Positions 8,624 to 20,600 of a DNA stretch of 45,652 nucleotides are shown piece after piece (the stretch's first letter is position 1; each line of letters begins with the position of its first letter). Location: NCBI GenBank assembly GCA_964429355.1, contig CAYSCH010000021.1, positions 1 to 45,652 of the forward strand, read 5' to 3'. A program made the position numbers and the translations under genes. The stretch comes from JAAYAY01 sp964429355. Lineage in GTDB: Bacteria > Planctomycetota > Planctomycetia > Pirellulales > Thermoguttaceae. The notes beneath the pieces were generated by a model, which made no database searches, was not told the origin of the DNA, and saw only the letters and a program-made list of their open reading frames with translations.

Positions 8624-11600
8624 TCAGCGGGGACGGTAGGGTGTTGACTGGTAGGGGGTGATTCGGTAGGGCAAGGTGGTGCGATAGGGGCTGGTACCGC
8701 CGTAGCCGCTGGTACCGCCGCGCATCATGGCGTTCAGCATTTCCTGGACCCGCAGGGCGTTGGCGCTCTTGAGCTGAATCACATGCAGCCGCTCGGCGGC
8801 GTCTTCGTCGGCTGCCGTGTCGAGCGACTGGGCAAACTTGGTGATTTCTTCCAGGACGGCGGGCGCGGCCTTTACGATCAGGGAGTTGGTGATTTCGTCG
8901 ACGGTGATCTGGGGCGTGAAGTTGGAGTTGGCCATGCCCGTGGCGAAGTAAGATCGATAGAGGCTCTGGACCATCTGCATCACGCGAGTGGCCTCGGTGT
9001 GCTTGATGGGGATCGTTTTGGGCTCGAAGGCCGTGGCAACGGATTCCGCCATCTCGGCCGTGTCGAGCAGTTCGAGCAATCCTTCGATCGTTTGCCGGTC
9101 GGCCCGAGTTCCCTTGACGAGGATCGTGTTGAGCCGATCGTCGGGCACGATCAGCGGGGCCTGCATCCGTGAGCCATAGCCGTAGCCGTAACCGTATCCA
9201 TAGCCGGAGCGGCCGTACCCGTAGCGGGACGGTCCATCTGCCGCCGTTTGCGGGTCGCGGGTACGAAACAACTGCTGCAAAGTTTGAGCGATCTGGCTGG
9301 CGGTGGAGTTCTGAATCTGGAAGACGCTGTAGTCGCGACTGGCGAAACCGGTCCGCGCCGCGATTGTCCGCAGGAGGGTCTCCAACTCGTCGAGGGCCTC
9401 CTTATCTTCTGAAGCGATCGTGAACGAACCCTCGCCGGCGATGATGAGCACTTCCGCGGGAGGGGCTGAAGGGGCTGCCGGGGCTTCAGCAACTGTCTCG
9501 GCGGCGGCCGCGGCAGGCAGCTGGTCAGCCGGAGCTGCTGCGTCCTTCTGAGCGGGCGCAGGAGCACCGGCTGACGCGTCTTGCCCAGCGGGGACTGGTG
9601 TGGCGGCGGACTGGTGTTTCTCAGCGGGCGCAACAGCCGCAGCTGGGCCCTTCTCAGGTTCCTCCGAGCTGGCACCCCCGCTCTCGGGCCCGGCGGGCCC
9701 TGCCTTCCCCTCCAGGCCCTGGGGGCCCGAAGGCCCCGTCGGTTTGGCAGAGACCTTCTTGTTCTCCGGTTTCACCTTCTCCGGTTTCACCTTCTCCGGC
9801 GCGGCAGGTTCTTTCTGCGGTTGCGTGGCTTGCGTTTTCGGCTTCGATTCCGCGGCAGGCGGTGGCGAGAGATCGCCGGGAGTAACGACCCGGATTGCGT
9901 TGGGTCGGAGGCTGGGCCAGACCTTCTGGATCTCTTCGATCACCTTCTTCGTGTCGCCCTTGAAGGGAACCACGCGGAGGTTGCCGGTGGAGGATTGCCG
10001 CGCCGGGACGAGGTTGGTTTCGCCCATGCGAATGAGCAGTTTGCGGATCTCGTCCAACTGGACCGCCGAGGCCTTCACAAAAAGCTGCCCGGTAGCCGGA
10101 TCGGGGTTGACTTCCGGTTGCGACAGGTAACTTTCGTCGGCAAACAACTGCCGAATGGCCAGGTTGGCCGAGGTCAACTCGACATACTCGAGCTGGAAGA
10201 TCTCCAACTCGCGGTCTTCGATGCGGAACTGTTCGAGAACCTCGGCGATCTTCTCGTGATGTTCCGGGCGACCCATCGCGATCAACTGGTTTCGGTACCG
10301 GTCGACGGTCAGGTCGACGCGAACGCCTTGGCGCTGGAACATGTCGGCCAGCACGCTCTCCGCCGCGTAGCCGTCGACGTTCTTGAGGTCGTAGAGCTTG
10401 AGTCGATTGGCGGTGTCGAGTTTGGCGCCCTTCTCGATCTCGGCGATCAGTTCGGCGATCTTCTCGTGCTGAATGGGCGAGGCATAGGCGATGAGGGCAT
10501 CGTTGGCCTCGTCGACCGAGAGCTGCACGGTGTATTCCCCGCGAAATAGATTCGTGAGGACCGAGAGCACCCGCGCCGGGTCGGCCGAGGTAATCTGATG
10601 CACCTGAAGCCGCGGCGCCATTGCAAGTGCGTCGCGGTTCATCTCCTCGATTGTCTGGCGGATCTTCTCGTGATCTTCCGGCATGGCCGTGGCCACGATC
10701 GAGTTGGAGCGGTAGTCGAAGGCGATCAGGGCCTCGGGGACGAGGGTCTGGAGGATCCGGTAAGTCGTGGCGATGTCGGCCTTCTCGAAGCGATAGACGA
10801 CGGCGGTCGGTTCGACGATTTCGGGCACGACCTGCTTGAATTCCTCAACGGTGCGTTTGATGGCTTCGTTGTAGCGTTTGTCGGCCCAGACAATCAGGGA
10901 TTCCCGCTCTGGATCGGCAAGGAACTGTGCATGCTGGCGAACCACCGGATCGATGAGATCCATGAGCGTCTTGACGTCCTCGGGCTTCATCGGATAGACC
11001 GACATGATCCGGTTTCCGTCGAGCCAGCTATCGGCCTCGATCTGATCGACGGCCGCCTTGATGAGGGCGTGATCTTCAGGGTAGGCCCAGGCGATGAGCT
11101 TTGTGGGGTCGGTGCTCATGGTGAACTTGGCTTGGGGAACCACCGGCGTCAATATCTGGATCGCCTGAGCCGCTCCCGCCGTCCCCAGAGAGTAGACGAC
11201 AATGCTCGGCTGCGACTCCACAGGTCCCTTCTCGGCCAACTGATCGAGCGTGACCTTGACCTTCTCGTGTTCCTTGGGGCGGGCAAAGACAACCAATTGC
11301 CGGGCGTCGTTCCCCACACTCACCGTCGCCTCCGGCACGGCCGTCAGCAGGACCGACATAGCCGTCCTGGCGTCGACCGTTTCCGTCGTGTAGACCTGAA
11401 CTCGGGGAGCCGTTTCTTCGGGCTCCGTCTTGCCCATCTCTTCAATCACTTTCTTGATGGTTTCGTGATCTCCGGGGCGGGCCCAGGCGATCAGTTGGCG
11501 AGTGTTGGCCCCCATACCGAACTGGGCTTGGGGCACAATCTGCCGCAAAATCACCATGGCCTGCGCGGCGTCGGCCGATTCCAGGGGGTAAACAATCATG

Positions 11601-14600
11601 CGTGGAGCGGTGGCCTCGGGTTCCTTCGCCGACAGGCCCTTGACCGCCTCGGCGATCTTCTCGTGGTCCTCGCCGCGGGCCCAGACAATCAACTGGTAGG
11701 GGTCGGTGCCGAGGTTGAAGCGAGCCAGGGGGAAGGTCGATACCAGCATCTGCATGGCGCTGGCCGCGGTCGTGTTCTCGAGGCTGTAGACGACCACGCG
11801 CGGCGTCGTTTCCGGCGTCTCGGCGAATTCGTCGACCAGTTTCTGGATCTCCTCGTGGTCCTTGGGCCGGGCCCAGGCCACAATCGTCTTGGCCGACGAT
11901 CCGAGCGTGAGCCGCGATTCAGGAACCGCCGACTGGAGAAACTGAAGGACATAGACCATCTGGCGGATATCGCCGATGCCCAGTTCGTAGACCTTCACGG
12001 TGGCCTGCTTGTCGTCGGGGGCCTTGACGTCGATCTGGGCCAGTGTCTGCTCGATGAGCACCTGGTCGTCGGGACGGGCCCACACGATCAACTGGTAAGG
12101 CTCGCTGCCGGCACTCACCTGGGCCTGCGGCACAGCCAGTTGCAGCATGGTCATGGCGCTCGGGGCGGCAATCTCCTCAAGGGTGTAGGTCTTTGCCTGG
12201 AAGGCCTTATCGGGCGCGTCCTGGACCGCCAGTTGATCGACGGCCTTCTGGATATCCTCATGTTCGTCGGGGCGGGCCCAGACAATCAACTGGAAGGGCG
12301 TTGCACCGACCGTGGTCAACGCGGTGGGAGCGATCTGGCGGACCATGGTGATCGCCGCGGTGGCCGACGTGTTCTTCAGGTCGTAAATGGCGAGCTTCGC
12401 CTGTTTGTCTTCCGGGCCGTCGACGTCGATCTTGAGGAGTGTTTCCCGGATCAACTCGTGGTCTTCCGGACTCGACAGGGCGACGAACTGGTACAGGTCG
12501 GTTCCCGGCGTGAGTTGAGCCTGGGGCGCGACAGTACGCAACACCGACATGGCAGCGGCTGCAGTGATCTCCTCCACCGTGTAGTTGGCGGGCACCGGGG
12601 CAGTCTCCGGCGGTTCCGGGGCCGAGAGTTCATCCACGAGCTTTGCGATCTTCTCGTGTTCGTCACCGCGGGCCCAGGCAATCAGTTCGTAGGCGTCTTC
12701 GCCGGGGGAGACAATCGCGCCGGGAACCATCTGGCGGATCATGACGGACGCGACCGCTGCCGACGTGTTTTTGAGCTTGTAGACCATCGCCTTGGGGGCG
12801 TTTTCCTTGCCCCCCTGGATCTGGTCGATCAGCGCGGCGATCTCCTCGTGGACCTTGGGCTGGGCCCAGGCAATGATCTGGTCCGGCGACACCCCCATGG
12901 TGAAGCGGGCTGTGGGCACGCTCTGGGTCAGAAATAGAAAGATGTAGTAGCTCTGAGTGGCGTTGGCGCCGTCGAGCTTGTAAGCAATCGCTTTCGCTTC
13001 CTTGTCCTCAGGTCCCTTGACGTCGATCTGGGCCAGGGTCTCCTCCACCTTCTTCTGATCATCGGGGCGAGCCCAGACGAGAATCTGGTAGGTCTCCGCG
13101 CCGGGGCTCACGCGGGCCTGGGGCACGGCAAGCTGCAGGATCTGGATGGCGGTGGCCGTGGCGATTTCTTCGAGAGTGTAGGTGACGGCCCTGGGGGCCA
13201 TTTCAGGGGACTCGGCGGCAGAAAACTCGTCGACGAGTTGTTTCACCTTCTCGTGCTCGTCGCCGCGGGCCCAGACGACCAACTGGTAGGGGTCGTTGCC
13301 GACCGTGGGGATCGCCTGGGGAACAACGCTCCGCAACATGGTGAGGGCCGACGCTGCAGGGACGTTCTTGAGTTCATAGACCACGAGCTTGGGTGCGTTC
13401 TCCGCGCCCCCCTGGATCTGGTCCAGGAGCGTGGCGATCTCCTGGTGGACCTTGGGCTGAGCCCAGGCAATGATCTGGTCGGGCGACACCCCCATGGTGA
13501 AGCGGGCTGTGGGCACGCTCTGGGTCAGGAACAGGAGGATGTAGTAGCTCTGCGTGGCATTGGCGCCGTCGAGCTTGTAGGCGATCGCTTTCGCTTCCTT
13601 GTCCTCAGGTCCCTTGACGTCGATCTGCTTGAGGATTTCTTCGATCCTGAGGTGTTCGGCCGGCCGAGCCCAGACGAGAATCTGGTAGGTTTCCGCACCG
13701 GGGCTCACCTGGACTTGGGGCACCGCCAGCCGCAGGATCTGGATAGCCGTTGTGGCAGTGACCTTTTCCAGGGTGTAGGTGACGGCCGTCGAGGCCCTTT
13801 CCGGAGTGTCGTCGGTTTTCAGCTTATCGACGACTTCCTTGACCTTCTCGTGGCTCTTGGGATCGGTCCAGACGACCAGTTCCGACGGCGTGGCGCCCGG
13901 CGTGACAACGGCCTCGGGAACAATCTGGCGGAGCGAGGCTGTGACGGTCGCGGCCGGCACGTTCCCCGCGTCGTAGATGATTGCCGTAGGCGCCTTTTCT
14001 TTGTCGGCCAGTTGTTCGATCAGTTCCTTGATCTTCTCGTGGTCTCGTGGTCTGGCAAGGGCAACGATCTGGTTGGGGTTGACGCCGGGTGTTAAGGTCG
14101 CCTTGGGAACGGCCTGCTGCAAGAACCGGCTGACGTAATACAGTTGGGTCGCGTTTCCCGCATCGAGTTCATAGATCACGGTCTTCTCGCTGCCGCCGCC
14201 GGCGCCCTCGGCGTCGATTCGCTGGAGAGTCGTCTCGATCTCCTTGTGCTCGTCGGGTCGGGCCCAGATGATCAACTGGTACTCGTCGTCCCCCTTGGTG
14301 AACTTGGCGCCGGGAGCGACTTCTTTGAGGATCTGTTCAGCGGTGACGGCCGTGAGCGCACTCAGCTCGTAAGTGACCGCAATCGGAGCCATTCCGTCGG
14401 GGGCCGTCGCCGACATTTCCTTGATCGCGTTGTCGACCTCCACGTGATCCTCGTCGGTAGCCCACACGACCAACTGGCGAGAATCCGCTCCGATCGAACA
14501 GACCGCCTCCGGCACGATCGATCGCAGCATCTGAGTCACGCTCAAGGCTTCCAGCCTCTCGAGGGTGTAGATCTTCATCGTCGGCTTGGGGCCGGCGGCA

Positions 14601-17600
14601 TCGATCTTGGCCACGGCCGCCTTGATCTTCTCGTGGTCGGCGGGGCGGGCCCAGGCGATCAACTGGTCGGCGTCCTTGCCCACCGAGAGTTTGGCCTCGG
14701 GAACGATGGTTGTGAGTGTTGTGATGGCGCTCGGAGCATCGCCCGACTGGAGCTTGTAGATTTCCATCGTGGGAGCGGTCGGGGAGGCGTCGGCCTCCGT
14801 GAGTTTGGCCAGCGCGGCCTTGATCCTTTCCTGATCCTTAGGCCGAGCCCAGGCGACGAGCTGCCCTGCGTTGCTGCCCACCGACAGTTCCGCGTCGCGA
14901 ACGACCCCCTGGAGGATCTTGATCGCCACCAGTGCGTCGACCTTCTCGAGGGCATAGATTTCCATTACCGGCATCAGCTCGGGCGGCTGCTCGACGATCG
15001 ACTTGACCAGCTCCTTGATCGTCTCATGCTCTTCGGGCGTCGCCCAGACGACGACCTGGGTCGGATCGGCGCCGAGGGTCATGCTGGCCGTCGGAACGGC
15101 TTCGCGAATGATTCGGAGCGAGTAGTAGCTGTAGTTCGGATTGATCCCCTCCAGGGCATAGACGGCGGCCGTTCGCCTGGCCCCCTCGGGCGACTCGACG
15201 TCGATGGCCTCGAGGGTGGCCTTGATGGTGGCCTGGTCCCTGGCATTGGCCCACACGACAAGCTGCTGGGGATCGCCGCCGGTGGCCGTCTGGGCCGCGG
15301 GCACCGCCAGGCGAAGGATCTGTGTAGCGCTGGCAGCCGGTATCTTCTGGAGCGAGTAGGTCATGGCCATCGGCTTGCCCGCTCCCATGGCGGTGATGGC
15401 CATCGATTCGATCGCGGCGCGGACCGTCTCCTGGTCTTTCTCGATGGCAAAGACGGCCAGGGTTTCGCTCGCAGTGTCGGGAACGACCTTGGCTTTGGGT
15501 ACGAGGTTGGAGACGATCTGGGTCAGGGTGGCGAGTTCGGCATCGCCCGTCGGGTAGACCATCAGGTAAGCTTTGTGGGTCTCGTCGGGACCGGCCTCCA
15601 TTTGCTCAATGGCTTCGGCCACGATCTTGTGGTCTCGCTCTCGCCCAAAAGCAACGATCCTGGTACCGGAAGCGTCGGCATTGAACTGCATGTCCTCGAC
15701 GAGCGTCTGGAGAATGCGGATCGCCGTGGCGGCGTCGACTTCGCCCACCGTGTAGGCGACGGTTTTCTGGCTGGATCCGCCGGTGACGTCGGAATCCATC
15801 TTCTCGATCGCCGCGGCGATCTTCTCATGCTGATCGGGCATGGCCGTGACCATGATGCGATCGTTCTTGGCGTCCACCTGGATGCGAATTTCCGGATAGA
15901 GGTCCTCGAGCACGGTCTGGACCGTGTCCATGTCAGCCGAATCGATCGGATACACGACCAGTTCGCCCTTGCTCTCGGCGGCGGCCGTTTCCTGGATCTT
16001 CGTGAGGTTCTTCTCGACGATCGTATGTTCCGCGGCGGTGGCGATCACCATCAACTGGCGGGAGTCGGGATCGTAGGTGATCTCAGCCTTGGGCACCAGC
16101 TCTTCCAGGCCGTCGATCAGGTTCTTGGGGGGCGCCTGCTGCATGGTGTGGAAGCGGAGTTCCGGGGCGTTAGGATTATCGGCCCCCAGGTCAAGTTGGG
16201 CAATCGTGGTCTTGATCAGCTCGTGGTCGTCGGCCGTGGCCAGGGCCATGATGCTGTCGGTGCGGTAGTCGAACGACAGCCTGGCCCTGGGGACGAGGTT
16301 CTGGAGCAACTGAAACACGGCCCGTTCGTCGGAATTGTTCATCCGGTAGACAGCGACAGTCGCCGGGTTCTCCGCCGATCCGCTGCCGGTCAGCCCGGCA
16401 ATGGCCGACTCAACGGCCGTGTGCTCTTCCTGGGTGGCGAAGACGAGCAGGTTCCCGGAGGTGAAGTCGATCGAGATATTGGCGTTGGGGACGAGCTTCT
16501 CCAACTGCTCCAGCATGCTGCGAGCGGCATAATACCGGCTCGAAGAGTATTCGGAATTGGTTTCGATCGCCGTGACGGCGTAGACTTTGAAAAACGGCTG
16601 CTCCTTCTCCCCGGCCGCCTTCTCGATCTTGTCGAGGGTTTCTTTGACCACCTTGTGATCGGTGGCAACGGCAACGACGGAGATCTGGCGGGCTTCCTGG
16701 TTGATGGCGATCTTGGCGTGCGGCACGAGCTGAGCGAGTCCCTCCGCCAGGGTCTCGGGAATGTCGTTCTTGAGCGTGTAGATCTGCAGTTCGGGCGTAT
16801 TCTGTCCACCGGCCTGGAGTTTGGCGATGGCAGCCTTGATTGCGGCGTGTTCCTTGGCGGTGCCCAGCACGAGGAGGTTGCCCTTCTCGTAGTCGACGGT
16901 GATTTCTGCATTGGGGGCGAAAGGCTCGATCTGATCGGCGAAAGTCCGCGAAGCGAAGTAGCGGCTGCTCGAGTAGCCGCGGCTCATCAACTGGTCATTG
17001 CTTGCCGGGATGCCGCTCACCGGATAGATCTCGAAGTAGGGTTCGCCGTCTTCGCCCCCGCCGGACTGGATCTTGTCGATGGCGGCCTGAACCGCCTGCT
17101 GATCGGCCGAGTTGCCGACCACGGTGAGGCGTTTCATCTCGGAATCGATGGAGATCTCCGCCCGGGGAGCGAGTTTCTTCAGCCCGTCGACCAGGTTGTC
17201 CGGCGCTCGCTTCTTGAGCATATGAACTTGCAGTTGGGGCGCATTCTCGCCGCTGGCCGGAGCGAGCTTCTCGACGGCCGCCTTGAGCATCTCGTGCTCT
17301 TCGGGGGAGGCCCAGGCGATGAGCTTGTCGCTGTTGGCGTCGATCATCAGCTTGGCGCCGGGAACGAGTTCCTGGATGCCCGTCATGAGCGTGGCCGCAG
17401 TCATCAGCCGGCCTCCCGGGGCCGTTTCATAGCCGACCGCCCCCTGGATCGAGTAGGCCTCGAAACGCTTCTGCTCCTCCGGCCCGACACCGGCCTTGAG
17501 CTGCATGAGGATCTCGCCGATCACCTGGTGTTCCCTGGGCCTGGCCCACACGGAGAGCTGCGTCGGCTGCTCATCGTCGATCACCTTCATTTCAGGGAGG

Positions 17601-20600
17601 TCCTCCGCCAGCGATTCCACGACGGCCTGAAAACGCTTCCGCTGGCCGGGGCTGACCGGATACACCATGAGTGCATTCTCTTCGTCGGCGCCCAGGGCAC
17701 CGTCGATCTGCTGGACGGTCCGCTCCACGATCTGGTGGTCTGCCTCGGTCGCCACCACCACCAGGCGTTTCCCCTCTTCGTCCATGGTTACGCTGGCCTT
17801 GGGTGCCAGTTGCTTGAGAACCTCCGTCAGCGAGGCAGAAGCCTTCTGCTTCAGTTGGATCACACGGGCCTGCGGATCGTTCGCGCCGGGGTTGGTCGAC
17901 TGAAGCTGCGCGAGGGTATTACGGATCGCCATCTGGGAATCGGGGGGTGCCAGCACGATCAGCCGGTTGTTGGCCGTGTCGTGGGTGATTTCGGCCCTCG
18001 GCACAAGCCCCTTCAGGATCGTCAAGGTCGACGTCGGGTCCGCGTCGGTCAGCTCGTGGACTTCCAGTTGGGGCGTGTAGGCCGCTGAGCTGAACTTGCC
18101 CAGTTTTTCGACGGCCGTGCGAATGATCTCGTGCTCCGAGGGGGTGGCAAAGGCCACGAGGTTGCCCGTCTCCGAATCGATCGTCAACTTGGCGTTGGGC
18201 ACCAGCGTTTGCAGGTTGGCCAGGAACGCGGCCGCCTTGGCCGCCCGGCCGCTCTCGCTCAGGCCGGCAACACCACCAATGGCATAGACCTCGAAGCGAC
18301 GCTGCTCCTCGGCGGGCCCCTCCACGTCGATCTGTTCCAGGGCCCGGCGTATGGCCTCGTGCTCCTCCGCCCGGGTCCAGATCAGGAGCCGGTTCGTGGC
18401 GGAATCGAGGGTGATACGCGTGTTGGGATACAACTCGGCGAGCACTTTCATCGCGCTCGACGGTTCGGTGGCTTTGAGCGGATAGGCGACAAGCTGGAAC
18501 TTGTCTTCCGGCGGCAGGTCCTGGCTCAATTCGTCGAGGATTCCTGCGAGTACCTCATGTTCTGAGGGCTTGGCCCAGATCGAAAGTTGGCCGGGGGTGG
18601 AATCGGGAATCACCTTCACGCCTGGCAGTTCCGCCTGCACACTGGCCAGGATCGTCTGAAATCGCTTTTGTTGCTCGGCGGTCACGGAATAGACGGCCAG
18701 TTTCTCCTTCTCCTCCGCGGGCAAGTTCGTTCTGACCTGCTCGATGGTCGATTGGATGATCTCGTGCTCGGCCGGCGAGGCCACGACCGACAGGTACTTG
18801 CCGCTCGAGTCGCGCGTGATCTGCGCCCTGGGGGCAAGCGTCGCGAGAATCGACATAACCGCCGCCGGCAATTCCTCCTCGATGGGATAGAACCGCAACT
18901 CCGGTTTGGTCGAACCGGCCTCCTCGACCTTGGTGATCGTCGCGGCGATCTTCTCGTGATCCTCCGGGCTGGCAACGACCATCAGCCGATCGTTTTCCGT
19001 ATCCGGAGTGATCTCGGCCTTGGGGGCCAGCTCGTTGAGGAGCTGGAGCACCGTCTGTGGCAGGGGCTCCTGCAGCTCGAGGAAACGCAACTCCGCTTTC
19101 GAGTCGCTCCCCTCTTCCATCTTGGCAATAGTCTCGACCGCCTTCTCCTGGTCTTTCGGAGAGGCCACGATCATCAGGCGTCCCGTGTTGGGCTCGATCG
19201 TCACTTCCGCCTTCGGAATCAGGCCCCGAAGCACGGAGACGACCTCGGTGGCGGAGGCCTTCTCCAGGGTGTGGAACCGCACTTCCGGCTTGTTCTCCGG
19301 CACGTCCGATGCGACCAGCTCGTCGAGCGTCTTCTGGATCAGGTCCTGATCCGCCGGCACGGCGGTCGCCATCAGCTTATTCGATTTGGCGTCGAGGGAG
19401 ATCTGGGCGTCTCGGACCAGTTGCGTGAGCAATGTCTGAACGACCGTCGGGTCCATATCGTCAAGGGAATACACCTTGAGCAACGGCGTGTTCTCGGGAG
19501 TGTCGCCGTGGCCGAGCCGCTCAATGGCCGTTTCGACGAGCTTCTGCTCTTCCGGCGTTCCCCAGACGATCAGCTCGCCGGTCGTGGCCTCGAATGTCAA
19601 CTGGGCATTGGGCACGAGATCCGTCAACTGGGTCTGGAACGCGGTGAGAGCGGCAGGGCTCCGCCTGGTCAGGCTGCGGATTGTGTAGGTCTCGAAACGT
19701 GGCTGTTCTTCGGGGGGCGGTTCCGAGACGATGTTGGCAATCGACTTCTTGACCTGTTCGTGCTCGGCCGTCGTGGCCCAAACGAGAAGCTTGGCGCCCT
19801 TGCGATCGACCAGCATCTGCAGGTTCGGGAAGAGTTTTTCGAGCATGCCCTGGATGCTGGCCGGGTCGGTTCCCTTGACCGGATAGGCGACCATCTGGAA
19901 CTCGCCTTCCGGCGCGGTTCCTGCCCCGTCAAACTGTTTCAGGATTCCGGCGATGGCTTCGTGGTTGAGCGCTGTGGCCCATATGGCCAACTCGGTGGAT
20001 CGCACGTCGGGAACCACGATCACTCCCGGCAGTTCGCTGATCAGGCTCTGCAGAATGGCCGTGAAGCGGTTCTTTTGCAGCGGGGTCACCGGATAGACGA
20101 CCAGCTTGCTGCGATCTTCCGCCTTGGCCGTTTCGAGTTGTTCGACGCCCCGGGCAATCAGTTCATGGTCGGTTGCCGATCCGACGACGATCAGCCGGCT
20201 GTTGTAGGTGTCGTACGTCACCAAGGCGTTGGGAACCAGGCCCGCCAGCACGGCTTCGAGAGTTGCCGGATAGGCGTCTTTGAGTGGGTAAAATCGCAGT
20301 TCGGTCGATGAACGGACCACCCCGGGAGTCCCCTCCGCCGTCGGCGGCATGAGGCGATCGAGGGTTTCCTTGATCATCGTGTGTTCGGCCGGGTAGCCGA
20401 AGATCACCATCTTGTTGGTAGCCTTGTCGATATTGATCTGCACGCCCGGGAACAGCGATTCGAACATCGTTTTCAGCGAGTCGGGATCGCTGTGCGTGAT
20501 CGGGTAGACTTCCACCAGCGGCACTTCGTCGGCCGTCGACCGGCTGCCCAGCTCTTCAAGCACGGATCGGATGATCTCGTGCTCTTCGGCAGTCGCAAAG

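Noticed and set aside
14144..18088. A 1,314-codon open frame on the plus strand inside the giant gene (also 10598-12937, 18587-20311)
   Set aside because: These are antisense shadows. Their translations are Arg/Gly/Leu/Asp-rich mirror images of the repeat protein, with no recognisable motif or ribosome site.
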